Notes under the pieces: generated by a model | Database searches by the model: none | Seen by the model: the letters and a program-made list of their open reading frames with translations, nothing else | What the model was told of the DNA's origin: nothing | Part shown: positions 45,581 to 58,500 of the stretch, piece after piece | Layout: the number at the start of each line of letters is the position of its first letter | How positions within the stretch are numbered: the stretch's first letter is position 1 | Source of the DNA: Azadirachta indica | Taxonomy: Eukaryota; Streptophyta; Magnoliopsida; Sapindales; Meliaceae | Reading direction: 5' to 3' | Assembly (NCBI GenBank): GCA_022749755.1 | Contig: CM040445.1 | Span: 10,189,182-10,253,181, forward strand | Length of the DNA: 64,000 nt | Made by a program: the position numbers and the translations under genes

Positions 45581-45822
45581 CTCTCTTCCCCCTCTCTATT
45601 TTGCCTCATCCTACTCCATTGTCATCATTTCAATAGAAAACTTGCAGACGTTATAGCTTAATTCAGGGTGCTTGTCTCTTTCCTAGATTATTCCTATTTA
45701 GGCCTAATTTCTTTAGTCCCCAGAAAAAAATAAAATAACCAAGCAAATTGAATAATTTGCTATTAATTTAATAATAAAATTAGTAATTTGTCATTAATTT
45801 AATAATAAATCTCCAACTATAT
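45581..45822. other. Unassigned stretch
   Basis: Noncoding. Short similarity exists between 45670-45730 and 46285-46335 (CTTTTCTAAATTATTC-like). No gene. Confidence 0.4.
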
Positions 45823-45831
45823 ATATGACAA

Positions 45832-46210
45832 AGGGATATTGTGCTCTACCTTTGAGTGTTGGAGAAAAATTAATGTTCCCTGAATTTTAGTAAAGGTAAG
45901 ATACCCCTAGATTTTGGTAATATTAACTAATTAAACTTAAATTTTTCAATAAAATTTTTTGTCATAACTTTTAAATGTAAATGTTATAAAAAGATTATAC
46001 TTGTTATTACAAAACAAAAATCAAGACAATATAATTTTTTTACAAGTCTTTTAATAGTTGACGGGTAAAATGTTCAAATTACAATAAGAGTAAAATTCTC
46101 AAGGGATATCTTAACTTTCTCTAAAATTAAGGCGATATCTTACCTTTGCCAAAATTAAGATTATGTAGATTCTCCTAAAAATACCCAAAGGCGTAAAGCA
46201 CAATAACCCT
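45832..46210. mobile_element. Mutator-like MITE, 379 bp
   Basis: Long terminal inverted repeats of about 80-95 bp. The left end begins AGGGATATTGTGCTCTACCT. The right end, reverse-complemented, begins AGGGTTATTGTGCTTTACGC, and both continue to a GGCAAAGGTAAGATAT-like stretch. The flanks ATATGACAA (45823-45831) and ATAACACAA (46211-46219) agree at 7 of 9 positions, which fits the 9-bp target duplications of Mutator-like elements. No coding capacity. Confidence 0.75.
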
Positions 46211-46331
46211 ATAACACAAAACTTCACAAAAATAATAAAATATTATATCATGACTGAAAATGAGAGTTTTTCACCAACTGTGGCTCTTTTCTAAATTATT
46301 CATAATTACGCCTAGTTATTTTGGTCCCTAA

Positions 46332-47847
46332 TATTAACTTTAAGCCTTCATATCCATTGTTTTAATGATAATAAATATTAATATTCTTAACTGACTACAT
46401 TTTTCTTGTAACATTTATTGTTATCCTTCTTACATGAAGAATTGAAATGCAATTGTAAAGATACAAAGAATATCTAAAATGAAAGCATTTATAAAGAGCA
46501 AAATTGGAATTCTCAAGAGTAATTTAAAGAGAAGATCTAAAGAATTGAAGATAGATACATTAGGTGATCTTTTATTTTGTAATGCATCTTTGAAATTAAA
46601 TATTAATTTGTATTTAAAAACTCAAATTCATTATTTATTAAAATAAATAATTTTTTAAACCTTTTCAAAAATTCATATGGGTATATTATTTTGAAGTGAA
46701 TATTTTAAATATGTGAAAAATAATCTTTCTTTTTTTATGAGCCAAACTGAAAGTTTTTTAAGTTTGAAAATCGGACCAAAATACAAAATTTTCAAATCAT
46801 GAAAATGGATCAAAATGTAAAGTTTTATAGACTGCTAGAAAATAGATTCAGACCACTTCGGTTGATTGAACCAGACCAATCGATCAGCCAAACCAATGGC
46901 AAAATGTAGGGTTTTTAGGTTAGTCAACCGAACCAAATCACTTGGTCGACCAAACCGAACCAATTGGTCAACTAATTATTATAGATCGGTCAACCGATTT
47001 TCTAGGTTTTTATTTTAAAATTTTGACTTTCACTTGGTTGACCGAATAGGTTTTTTTGGTGGACTGATATGCACAAAAATTTGAATTCTTGACCCTCTAA
47101 CGGTTATTTTTTAAATTTTTACTATAAATACTAGATTAAAATCGCTTGAAACTAGTTTTGCACACTTGGAAAGCTTTGTTACATGTTTTAGGAGTGCAAT
47201 ATAAAGAATTTGAGCTATCATTTGTAAATCAAATATCCTATTCTTACACACTCTAGTTTTTCATTTGTATTATTTTTTGGAAAAGAGTGTTTGTATTTGT
47301 CCTTGATAAAATTCTTTTATCAAGATTACTTCTGTATAATTATTGTGATGTTGAGTGCGAGGGAAACACATTTGGGGTAAGGTTTAATTGACACCCGTAA
47401 GTCACTTCATTTGCAAAGGTTGAAGAGGCACTCAGTCAAGTCTTCTTAGTGTATGGTTTGAGTGGCACCTAAAAATCCACTGGAAGTTGTAATTGATTAT
47501 TGCCTTTGAGTTCGAAAGCACAAATAGTGAAATTCTGAAGCGGGTGAGCTTGGAGATGTGGATATAGGCCGGAGGTTTACTAAACCACATAAAAATTAGT
47601 ATTGTCTTTCTCAACCTTTTCACTTACTTGATTTATATGCTTATTATTGTTATACACATTTCACACACACACTTGAGCTTGAATTGTGATAATTTACATA
47701 TTGATTATTAGTTATTTGTTGAATTTATTGTATTGCACTTAAGAAAGAATTCAAATTACTTGGCATTAGTTGTTGGGTTATTTTAAAATTGTGAAATTTT
47801 TGAAAACCCAATTCACGCCCCTTTTGGGTTGCCTTAGTGGTATTTCA
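46332..47847 (+). repeat. 5' LTR of the SIRE-like element (1516 bp)
   Basis: Aligns with 51059-52583 over its whole length. Contains clusters of GGTTGACC / GGTCGACC-type sites near 46915-46995 and 47035. Ends GTGGTATTTCA. Confidence 0.88.
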
Positions 47848-47849
47848 GT

Positions 47850-47861
47850 TGGTATTAGAGC
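47850..47861 (+). other. Primer binding site of the SIRE-like element
   Basis: TGGTATTAGAGC, two bases after the LTR, one mismatch to the initiator-Met tRNA consensus TGGTATCAGAGC. Confidence 0.85.
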
Positions 47862-47902
47862 TTGGTGTTCTTGAAGAAGACTTAGCCGTCTAAGAGAGCT
47901 CC

Positions 47903-49084
47903 ATGGCAACCTTAGGATATATTAAGGGACAATCCACCATCGAACCTCAATTGTTTGATGGAAATGATTATGCATATTGGAAAATTAGATTGAGAGTATT
48001 TTTGCAATCTATAGATTATGAAATTTGGGATGTTGTTGTTGATAATAAATTTATTCCCAAATTCATAAATGAATGGAATGACATAGATAGGAAAAATTCA
48101 TCTTTAAATTCTAGAGCTTTAAATATTTTGTCTTATGCATTAAGTAGACATAATGTAAATAAATTTTCTATGTTCAATTCTGCTTATGATATCCGGTGTT
48201 CCTTAGAAAACATTTATAAAGGTGATGAAATTAAGAGAACTAAGGACTTGCACCTTAAGCAAAATGATAATTGTTTTGGAACACTTATGTACTACAATTA
48301 TGAACATGAAGAGGATGCGAGAAATGATGAAGAAAAGAAGGCAAATGAAACTTCAACCTTGTGCTTCATGGCAATCGAAGATAATGAGGTAAATGATTTT
48401 GAACCTTCTTATTCACATAATGAATTGTTGGATGCATTTTGAGAGTTGCATAATCGTTTTGAAAAATTAACTTCCAAAACCCGCATTCCTAAAAAGAAAA
48501 CTGATAGTCTCCTCATTGAGATTGAATCCTTACAATAGGAGAAAAATACTTTTGAAATTAAGAATGCTACCTTAAAGAGTGAAAAAATTGCTTGGAAAGA
48601 AGAAAATGATAATTTGAAAAAAGAGAATGAAATTTTGGAAAACAAAATTGAGATTCTATCTAATGAGATCACTTCTTTAAAGGATATCAGTTTTAGCTTT
48701 GACAAGGAGAAGGAAATGCATTTAATAGAAATTGAAAATTTCAAGAAATATGCTTTTGATCAAAATGAAATTCTTTTAAAATTTACTAGAGGTCAAAAGA
48801 ATTTAGTGTTACTTCTTAGCTCTCAAAAATGTGTATTTGACAAGAGTGGCATTGGTTATAAGCCACACTCTAAACAAAAGTTTTACAAAAATTATTTTGT
48901 AAAACCTTCTCCTAAAGTTGAAACAAATGCCACATATACTTATTGCAATATTTATGGGCATTTAAGTCATAGGTGTCTTATTAAGATGAATGCATTGGGT
49001 TATCATATGGTGTGGATTCCAAAGGGAACTAAAGCTAACATTGATGGACTCAAAATGATTTGGGTACCAAAGTGCAAAGCCTGA
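47903..49084 (+). pseudogene. SIRE-like copia gag, internally deleted
   Basis: The N terminus MATLGYIKGQSTIEPQLFDG and NDYAYWKIRLRVFLQSIDYE is the standard start of SIRE/Maximus gag. The central capsid part is shortened. After a stop at 48439-48441 and a coiled-coil-like Lys/Glu-rich segment (48614-48790), a damaged zinc knuckle follows (YTYCNIYGHLSHRC, first Cys replaced by Tyr) and then VWIPKGTKANIDGLKMIWVP, typical of the gag C terminus in this lineage. The gag stays in two main frames separated by stops, so no full-length gag could be made from this copy. Confidence 0.85.
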
Positions 49085-51043
49085 ACATTTTTGTAGGTGC
49101 CAAAATTAAGAAATGGTGAGTGGTTTCTTGATGAAGATGAAAGACAAGTTTAACACTCAAAATTGTTAGTCTTTCTCGAATGCAAAATGGAAGCACCTCA
49201 CTCTTGGAGAAAATGAAAAGATTTTATGTATAAGCTAATTGGTATCAAATTTCTTGACTTATCTTTTCATTACTTTATGCATGATTCTTAGTTCAAATTC
49301 TTCAATGCATATGCTGTGGTTTGAGTTTGCAAGCATATCTTGTTTGAAATTTACATGTCATGAGCAAATATAGGGAAAATGTTCCTTATTTCTTTTATGC
49401 CTTGATATATGCTTGATGCTTACTCGAGTTGCTGAACATGCACTAGATTTCCATTCAATTCATGCATTCATTCATCATGTCATAATGGCTATGAAATGAA
49501 ATTTGATCACTCCATGATTAATATTTCAATTTCATTTAAGCCAAATATTAAGTATCTAGAATGAAGAATGATGGTTTAGGACTAGTGAGTGAAAGGGGCT
49601 GTTTTCGCATTTTGAAAACTTGACAGCCAAATTTTGAGAAATTCTAGGATTGATTGGTATTGTGTTTTGGTGCAAGTAATATATGGTTAGAAATTCTGGG
49701 ATTGATTGGTATTGTGTTTTGGTGCAAGTAATATATTGATTGGAATTGCTGAAGTTGGTTGACCAAAATTTGAAAGCTTTCTGCCCCTATATTGCCATCT
49801 ACTTTGGTTAACCAAACTTACCCACTCCTCTCACTTGTTTTGAACTCCCTCTCTTTCAAAACATCCCAAAAACACTTCCCGCATTTATATTCTTCATTTA
49901 GGTATAAAATCAAAATTCCCCTAATAGCTATCTTAACCTTTGTGAGCATTAGAAAGAATAAGTTGGATATTAGAGTATTGTGGGAGGTTCATAAAGAAAA
50001 CAAGTGAGAGCTCTAAAAGAGAATGAGCCATTGGAAAACAAATAGAAGCAAGCTTGCAAACCTAAACTATCAATAGTTTGATCCTAGAGAAATGTCATTT
50101 TAGCATGCATTTTCATTTGCTTGTATTGCTTTTTGGAAAGCATTAAGTCAATTTTATTCTTGAATATACATTCATTGTTTGATGATTTATTTTATTGATT
50201 AAGGATGCATTTGTTATTTTGAGGATTTATATGATATATAATTTATTAAACGAGAGAAGTGATTATCTCTCTTGTTGCATTAGAGTACATTTTCATCAAT
50301 GCATTGTATTGTTTTGAATTATCCATATTGTGTTGAGGCTATAAATGGAAGAAAAGGGGGAGAGAAGAGCATATGAATGTGGAATGGTGATTGCATATAA
50401 AAGTGTTGTTGCTCTTTCTTTTGTTGGATGCATTTATTTTTTTGATAATAAATGATATGGATGATTTTTCTGTGCTATTCATTGGAGAAGTTTATGGAAG
50501 CTTTTGTCTTTCTTTAACATTGCCAAAAAGGAAGAAGAATATGCATACATATTTCCTTCTTATAATCTTTTGCACTATCTTGCATTAAAGGCTTTTGGGT
50601 TCTTTGTCTTATAACTTCCATTATATTCTTGTGTTGATAATGATAAAGCATATAGGAAATTATTTTGTTATTTGTTGTTGTTTTTCTTAGTGCCAAAATG
50701 GGGGAGAAATTCTTAATAGCTTGATCTTATATTTCCATCCTTATATTTGATTCATTTGTTCAAAATTTTATGGGGAGCTTGTACCTTGAGGATTCTTCAA
50801 AATTCCTCTAAGATATGCTTTTAAATATTGTTATCATGCCTCTTATATTTGATATTTTTTTGATGATAACAAAAGGGGGAGTAGTGTAATTGATTGCCAT
50901 TTGTTTGAGCTAAAATGCCTATTTACATGCTCTTGTGCTTTTCACTCATGCTATAATTGAGGGGGACCATGAATTTTGGATATTTAACGTTTATTCCATT
51001 TATGCGTTAATGTTTCTTTTGGCAATCAATGGTTTGTCATCAT
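49085..51043 (+). other. Internal noncoding region of the SIRE-like element
   Basis: No pol similarity in any frame. Contains a short tandem duplication near 49640-49740 (GATTGATTGGTATTGTGTTT repeated) and purine-rich tracts near 50872 and 51044. The ORFs at 49792-50007 and 50391-50588 have no recognisable domain. Confidence 0.7.
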
Positions 51044-51058
51044 AAAAAAGGGGGAGAT
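51044..51058 (+). other. Polypurine tract of the SIRE-like element
   Basis: AAAAAAGGGGGAGAT immediately before TGTTAGCC of the 3' LTR. Confidence 0.85.
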
Positions 51059-52583
51059 TGTTAGCCTTAAGGCTTATAATCCATTGTTTTAATGATAATA
51101 AACATTGATATTTTTAACTAACCACATTTTTCTTGTAACATTTATTGTTATCCTTCTAGCATGAAGAATTGAAATGCAATTATAAAGATACAATGAATGT
51201 CCAAATTGAAAGCATTTATGAAGACCAAAATTGAAATCCCTAAAAGCAATTTAAAGAGAAGATTTGAAGAATTGAAGACACACACATTAGGTGAATTTTA
51301 ATTTTAATGTATCTTTGAAATTGACTATTAATTCGTACTTAAAAACTGTAATTCATTTTTCATTAAAACAAATAATTTTTTAAAACTTTTTAAAATTCAT
51401 ATGACTATATTGTTTTGAGTGAATATTTTAAATATCTGAAAAATAATCTTTTTTTTATGGACCAAACTGAAAGTTTTTGAAATCTGAAAATATAACCGAA
51501 ATGTAAGTTTTTCAAACCTTGAAAATGGACCAAAATGCAAAGTTTTCAAAACTATCAGAAAACTGGTTTAGAGAAACTTGGTCCAACAGAACTGATTCAG
51601 ATTAGTTCGATCAACTGAATCAAACCAGTCAATCAACCAAATCGATGACTAAATCTAAGGCTTTTGGGTTGGTCGACTGAACTGAACCGAACTGAACCTA
51701 TCGGTCAACTAATCATTACAGATCGGTCAACCAATTTTCTGGGTTTTCATTTTGAATTTTTGACTTTCACTTGGTTGACCGAACAAGTTTTTTTGGTTAA
51801 TCAACATGTACAAAAATTTGAATTCTTGATCTCCTAACGGCTAATTTTTAAATTTTTACTATAAATACTAGCATAAACTTACTTAAAACTAGTTTTGCAC
51901 ACTTGGAAAACTTTGTTACATGTTTTAGAAGTGCAATATAAAGAATTTGAGTTGTTATTTGCAAATCAAATATCTAATTCATACACAATCTAGTTTTTCA
52001 TTGGTATTATTCTTTGGAAAAGAGTGTTTGTATTTTTCCTTGATAAAATTTTTTTATCAAGGTTACTTCTTTATAATTATTGTGACGTTGAGTGTGAGGA
52101 AAACATATTTGGGGTAAGGTTTGAGTGATACCCATAAGTTACTTCGTTTGTAAAGGTTGAAGAGACATCCGGTCAAGTTCTCTTGGTGTATGGTTTGAGT
52201 GGCACCCAAAAGTCCACTTCAAGTTATAATTGATTACCTTTAAGTTCGAAGGAAAACGAAGTGAAATCCTCAAGCGAGTGAGCTTGGAGGCATGGATGTA
52301 GGTCGGAGGTTTACTGAACCACATAAAAATCAGTGTTGTCTTTCTCAACTCTTTCACTCACTTGATTTATATGCTTATTATTGTTTTACACATTTCCCAC
52401 ACACACTTAAGCTTGAATTATGACAATTTACATATTGACTATTGGGTTATTTGTTGAATTTATTGTATTGCACTTAAGAAAGAATTCAATTTGTTTGGTA
52501 TTAGTTGTTGGGTTGCTTTAAAATTATGAAATGTTTGAAAACCTAATTCACCCCACCTCTTAGTTTGCCTTAATGGTATTTCA
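51059..52583 (+). repeat. 3' LTR of the SIRE-like element (1525 bp)
   Basis: Starts TGTTAGCCTTAAGGCTTATA and ends TAATGGTATTTCA. The frame at 52139-52357 on the minus strand is the LTR counterpart of one at 47432-47623, not a gene. Confidence 0.9.
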
Positions 52584-52588
52584 CTTAA

Positions 52589-52929
52589 TAATGTGTTTTC
52601 TATGATTTGAACCTTGGACTTGGATTATGAATGACATGCTACTTATTACTACACCAATTATATGGGAGAATGGCTGATACCCTTGCTAGGTTTGGTCTAA
52701 TCACTAGATACCCCTACGGTTTCAAAACTACTCTGTTACATCTATATGTTAATGCAGTTAATGAAAAATTTTAGTCTTTGAGGGTAAAATTTTATTTTAA
52801 CACAGTATTAATTAATGTTTTATTCTCTTATTTTTTTTATTTCCTTTCTTTGTCTTCACCACTATTTGTCTCCTTTTCTATTAAAAAAGCTTCATGAACA
52901 ACCTAAAACCTCCGCTTTACTTCGTTATA
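52589..52929. other. Unassigned stretch next to the SIRE-like element
   Basis: The first 70 bp repeat 43801-43865. Then comes ACCCCTACGGTTTCAAAACT and further noncoding sequence. No gene. Confidence 0.4.
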
Positions 52930-54115
52930 TTGACTTTATGTCATACAAACTCTTGTTGTAATGATGAAAAAATAAACCATTTGATCAAGTTGTTGAGAAT
53001 CATGCTAATAAGAAAGAAAATCTTGCAAAAACAAGTGATTAAAGTTGAATAATCAAGTCATAAGCTTTCGGTATTTATTATACATCTCTTTTTGTATGAT
53101 TGTGTGTGTAGATAGCAAAGCTCTAAGCTCACATCCTCATACACAAACATTTTTTCACAAAACATTATTTATCAAATTTTATTGCATTAAAATCAAACTC
53201 ATTTAAAAAATGCTAGAGTTTGCAAGGTTTTCTAAACATAAAAATAGGATTAGAATGCAAGATTTAGAAACATTAAAAACAAGACCAAAATGCAAAGTTT
53301 ATGAATCTTCATAAAACTAATTACTGTAGCTGAATCTAGCTCAAGCCAAATCGGTTCACATAAACTAAAAAACAATAAATTTTGAAGACATAATGGTTTC
53401 AAAATTAGGTCAACCAAATTTGAATTCTGGTCAATCGAAATGCTATATTTTGCGTCTATTTTTATTTTAAAGTGATTTGATTGACAGATTCTAAAAAATG
53501 GTCAACCAAAGTTTTTGGAATTTAAATCATTTTGTGTTTAACGGCTAATTTTTTTAGCCTCACTATATATTGGCTCATTTCACACATTCAAATATGATTT
53601 TTAGCATTTTATCTAAATTTTAAAAGCTTACAAACATTCTTTTGCTTCAAATATGTTGAGCTTACACATTGCAAATCCAACATTATACATACCTTGCTTT
53701 ATTATTTGTGAATATTTGAAGGTGTAAAATTTTTTGCTGTTCTATAATACTTTAAATTGAGTGAAGGAAGTGGGTCTTTCACTTAGGATTACGTGAGATT
53801 GAGTAATTGAGAATGAAATCACTCGTAAGGATTAAAGGAGAGCTAAAAATCTCCTTTGGTGTATTTGAAGTCTTGGGTATTCAATGCTTGTTTGTAGTGA
53901 AGTCTGCAAAGGGAACTTGAAAGAGTAGATGTTGGTAAGGTTGTGCCAAACCACTATAAATTTGGTGTGCTTGATACTCTTTTATCCATTACTTTTGCGC
54001 ATTGAATATATTATGGTTGTGTTGAAAAAGTTTGATTTTCTTACAATTATTTTTATAAATCCAATTTACCCCCCTTCCCATCGCCCCCCTCTTTGGGTTG
54101 CTTATTAGCATTTCA
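52930..54115 (+). repeat. Diverged LTR remnant of a SIRE-like relative
   Basis: Shares the layout of the 1.5-kb LTRs but at low similarity: GTTGTAATGATGAAAAAATA near the start, GTCAACCAAA-type motifs near 53400-53510, TAACGGCTAATTTTT and a TATA-like CACTATATATTGG near 53550-53575. It ends CTCTTTGGGTTGC, TTATTAGCATTTCA. No matching partner or internal region is seen, so it is probably a solo or truncated LTR. Exact ends are uncertain. Confidence 0.55.
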
Positions 54116-54522
54116 TGTTAAGCTATCTATGTTAGAAACTAAGAAAAGTTAGCAATCACAAATTATTTAGATTCATGCTACAGCCGGTACTTTGAAGAAA
54201 AATCTATAATTGCCATTTTTTTATGTCTTGTTGTAAGAATTGTATTTTCTTTCCTTGTATATTTATGCACCTTGTATATATAAAGTTGTATCAATTTACC
54301 TAGAAATAAAAAAAAGTGGATTTTTCTCCCTTTATCTATATATTTCCTAGCTCTTTGTTTTCATGGTATCATACCAGCATTTAACATAAAACACCTTCCG
54401 CAACATATTTTTTTAACATGGAGGATGCAGGTTCATTGTCTTCCTAAAAACCAACCATCAGCAATGGCACCAAACGCTCAAACTTTGTGGATGCATCTGA
54501 TATTTATTTTCTTCACCACTTG
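54116..54522 (+). mobile_element. Copia element 5' end: short LTR, primer site and start of gag
   Basis: A short LTR of about 250 bp ends TTTGTTTTCA at 54363. Directly after it TGGTATCAT resembles the initiator-Met primer site. The gag start (ATG at 54420) is followed, after a stop, by GTKRSNFVDASDIYFLHHL. The gypsy element interrupts it here, and gag resumes at 61465 with LVSKVLDGNNYGNWSHVMTI. Confidence 0.7.
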
Positions 54523-55439
54523 TGATGTGAACCTTGCCAACTATATGACAAAACCTAATACCAAACATGATATTAAACCTTATCAATAATGTGACAAAAC
54601 TCAATTACCAATGTGATATTAAACCTTACCAACGATGTGATAGAAACCCAACACTAAAAGTAATACAGAATCCCAAGATTTTCAAAATGTAAGTTTGTTG
54701 AGACTTAACCTATTACTTAACAAGATAAGAACAAAAAATTATGATTGTTTTGAAGATGCCACACGAAAAATTTCAAGAACTACTCAAGAATGAAGGTGAT
54801 AAGTCTAGTTATTTTGAACACCATAAGAGTTAATTTGATAAGATTAATAGTCTTTTCAAGAATTGAAAGAAGAATACAATAACTCTCTCTTATTAAAAAT
54901 AAAATGTTATTGATTGTAAAACAATGGTAGCCTCATATATATAGGCTAATAAAAAAATCCTAAATTAAATTGGAATAGAAAACCTAAACTAAGTAGGATT
55001 AAGAATCTTAAATTAATTAGGAAGACTAAGATCCTAATCTAACTAGGAATGATAGAGTTTTAGTTTAAGATGGAAATAACAATCCTAAATAAACTAGGAA
55101 ACTAATTCCTTATAGAGTAGGTAATCTTCAAGTCATTATCTTGGTCCTCCCAAAAGTTGAAAATGTGTGAGTCCTCAATTGGAATCTTCTAGAACTTTAA
55201 TCATAGTGACTATTTTCTCTTGAAATTGTTTTGGACTTATACCAAGCCTCCACGAGTTTGCCATTTCTCCAACTTGTTGAATCACCTTATTTAATGCTTC
55301 TTTAAAATGCTTGGCTTAAAGTCTTGTGATTAGCCCATTTGGCAAGCTTATTGGATCATGAGAATGCTGCCCTTGAGTCTCTCCAAGCCCACGTGTGAGT
55401 TCTCCTTCTTATATGCATAGTTTTGTAGCATTCTTTGCA
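54523..55439 (-). repeat. 3' LTR of the gypsy element (917 bp)
   Basis: Starts TGATGTGAACCTTGCCAACT and ends GTAGCATTCTTTGCA. Aligns with 60549-61455. Confidence 0.88.
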
Positions 55440-55456
55440 TCATTCTCCCCTTCTTG
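55440..55456 (-). other. Polypurine tract of the gypsy element
   Basis: CAAGAAGGGGAGAATGA on the minus strand, adjacent to the 3' LTR. Confidence 0.75.
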
Positions 55457-55639
55457 AAGAAGATTTATCCTCAAATCATCACCTACATCGAAAGGAGATA
55501 AATAAAAAACATTAAAACTCACACCACTCTATACTTACCTGGTAATTCAAGATTGTAGGCATTGTCATTAATGCATTTCACTACTTGGAATGAGCCATCA
55601 CCTCTTAGAAGGAGTTTAGAGGGTCTTTGTTTGGGAAAA

Positions 55640-58500
55640 TAGTCTTTCTTCATATGCAGCCAAACCCAATATCCTGGCTCAAAAACAACCTTCTTGCGTC
55701 CCTTATTAGTTTGCTTCGCATATTGCTTCGTCCGTCATTCTATTTACTGCTTCAATTTCTGATGAATCTGTTTAACAAAATTAGCTTTGTTCTTCCCGCC
55801 TAAGTTATCACATTTGATCAAATGTAAAAAAGTAAAATCCAAATAAGTCAGTGAATTAAAACCATAAACAATCTCAAATGGTGAAAACTTAGTTGCATAA
55901 TGAACACGATAGTTATAAGCAAATTCCACATGCAGCAAGCAATCTTCCTATATTTTCAGGTTCTTTGGTATGATAGCATGCAATAAAGTAAACAAAATTA
56001 TATTTACGACTTTGGTTTAACCATTAGTTTACGGGTGATAGGTAATAGAAAATAATAATTTAGTTCTCAACTTTCTCCACCAAATCTTCCAAAAATGACT
56101 TAAAGAACTTTGCGTCCTGATCACAGACAATAGTCTTAGGCATGCCGTGCAATCTAACAATCTCTTTGAAAAACAAATCGATTATATGTAATGCATCATC
56201 AGTTTTATGACAAGCAATAAAATGTGCCATCTTATAGAACTTATCAACAACCATAAAAATTGAGTCTCCCCTTCTCTGACTCCCAGTAACCTAAAATAAA
56301 ATCCATGGACATATTGACCTAAGGTGCATTAGGAATAGGAAATGGTATGTACAATCCCTGTGGTTGTTGCCTAGACTAGTTTACTTACAAGTAATGCATC
56401 TTAGACAAATCCTTTCTACATCACGTTTCATTTGCGGCCAAAAGAAATGCTCATGCAACACACTTAAAGTCTTGGCTACCCCAAAATATCCCATCAAACC
56501 ACCACTATGTGTTTCTCAAACAAGTAATTCACACAAGGATGAATATGGAACACACAATTTATTTTCTCAAAATAAGAAACCATTATGCAAATAGAACTTC
56601 CCACACGCCCCTTAGTGTAATTATTAAACAAGTCACAAAAATCAGAATCCTTTACATATAACTCTTTAATGTACTCATACCAAGCAATTTAGTATTAAGA
56701 GTTGAAAATAAAGCATACGTGCATGATAATACATCAGCAACTATATTTTCCTTACCTTATTTGTATTTGATCATATAGGGGAATGTTTCAATGAACTTTA
56801 CCCATTTTGCATGGCATTTTCTCAATTTGTGTTGTCCTTTTAAAAACTTTAAAAATTTGTAATCCATGTAAATCACAAACTCTTTCGGCCAAAAGTAGTG
56901 CTACCAAGTCTCTAGATTTCGAGTCAATGCATATAATTCTTTGTTGTAAGTAGGATAGTTTAGGGCTACTCTACTTAATTTTTTACTAAAGTATGCAACC
57001 AGTCTTCCCTCTTACATCAAAAAGCCTCCAATACCTATACCTAAAGCATCACACTTAATTTCGAATGTTTTAAAATTAGGTAAAACAAGTAAAGGTGCAT
57101 CATTCAATTTTTCTTTGATAAGTTTGAATGTTTTTTCTTTACTCCTTTCTCACTTAAACGGAACATTCTTCTTGATGACTTCAGTTAAGGGCTCAAATAT
57201 GCCACATAAATCCCGAAAAAAGTACCGATAAAAACTAGTCAAGCCATGGAAACTTCTTACCTAATTTACCGAAGTAGGCATTGGCCAATCTTGAATTACC
57301 TTTACCTTTTCCATATCCACCTCAATTCCTTTCACGCTTACAATAAAACTAAAAAATACAAGCTTATCCATGCAAAAGGCACATTTCTTAAGATTATCAA
57401 ATAACCTTTTTTTCTTTAACACCTTTAAAACAAGTCTTAAATGTTCAACATGATCAACCAAGTTTTTGCTATAAATCAAGATATCGTCAAAGTAGACAAC
57501 GACGAATTTACCAATAAAAGCACGGAAAACATGGTTTATAAGTCTTATAAAAGTAGTAGGTGCATTAGTTAATTCAAAAGGCATAATTAGCCATTCATAC
57601 AAATCATATTTTGTTTTAAATACAGTTTTCCACTCATCACCTTCTTTCATCCTAATATAATGGTATCCATTCTTAAAATCAATCTTAGAAAACGTACAAG
57701 ATCCATGCAATTCATCTAACTTATTATTTAGTTTAAGAATGGGATGTTGATACTTTAATATAATATTGTTGATGGCTCGGCAATCAACATACATCCTTTA
57801 TGTCCCATTCTTCTTAAGCATTAGTAACACTGAAACCGCACAAGGACTCATGCTTTCTCTAACATACCCCTTTTCCATCATCTCATTAACTTGTCGTTAA
57901 AGTTCTTTGGTCTCCTTGAGATTACTTATATAGGCTAGTCAGTTTGGAAATGTTACACCAGCTATGAAATCAATGTGATGTTCAATTCCTCGAATTGGAG
58001 GTAAATCAGGAGGTGACTCCTCAAGGAAGACAATCTTGAATTCCTACAAAAGGGAAAAAATGTTACTTAGCAAAAGTTCAGCAAGATTGTTAGCAAGAAA
58101 AGGTCTCCTTGTACATGAGTACTAGAAGGTACTGCTGCAAAAGTAAAGCTCTCTTAATCTAACTTTCTTTTGCAATGAAATTATATTTTTCCTTTCCTAC
58201 ACACACCAAGGTTGTAACTCTCTCATTTTCCCTTTCTTTTGTCTCAGCTTCGATCTCTCTCTTTTTTTTTTTTCTTCTTTCACTCACTTTTTACTTTTTT
58301 ATTTGGTCTTTGAGAACTTGTTTTGGAGTTAAAGGTAGAAATGATATAGGTTACTTTTTAATGATAAATGAGTACCTATTGGTGAAACCATCTTATGTAA
58401 CTTGCCAATCAGACTACCATGGTCTTCCCAATAAGATGTGACATGCGTGCATAGGAACCATATCGTAAAACACCTCATCCTCATACTTGCCAATAAAAAA
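55640..58500 (-). pseudogene. Gypsy pol remnant (RT, RNase H, integrase)
   Basis: Reading leftward, reverse transcriptase (57794-57261) has [30 protein letters not shown] and the active-site [13 protein letters not shown]. It is the best-preserved part, although [11 protein letters not shown] carries changes. RNase H lies at about 57200-56740 in broken frames. Integrase at 56254-56060 ([36 protein letters not shown]) is followed after a frameshift by the C-terminal part at 55938-55744 (HVEFAYNYRVHYATKFSPFE, IVYGFNSLTYLDF). The SPFEIVYGF motif and the initiator-Met primer fit chromovirus lineages. I see no clear chromodomain. Confidence 0.85.

Larger units (their letters stand above)
46332..52583 (+). 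mobile_element. SIRE-like copia retrotransposon derivative lacking pol, 6252 bp
   Basis: LTRs of about 1.5 kb, an initiator-Met primer site, a gag remnant and an A-G purine tract before the 3' LTR. The right LTR starts TGTTAGCC and ends GGTATTTCA; the left LTR is slightly eroded at its start. The flanks CCTAA (46327-46331) and CTTAA (52584-52588) fit a 5-bp target duplication with one change. Protease, integrase, reverse transcriptase and RNase H cannot be found between gag and the 3' LTR. The 2 kb between 49085 and 51058 hold only noncoding sequence with a second purine-rich motif (AAAAGGGGGAGTAG near 50870). Hence a nonautonomous deletion derivative. Confidence 0.88.

Noticed and set aside
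49640..49740. Short direct duplication considered as a transposon footprint
   Set aside because: A simple tandem duplication of about 50 bp within the SIRE-like interior without inverted ends.
52139..52357. Minus-strand ORF pair at 47432-47623 and 52139-52357 considered as a conserved small gene
   Set aside because: Both lie at the same position of the two LTRs, so similarity comes from LTR duplication.
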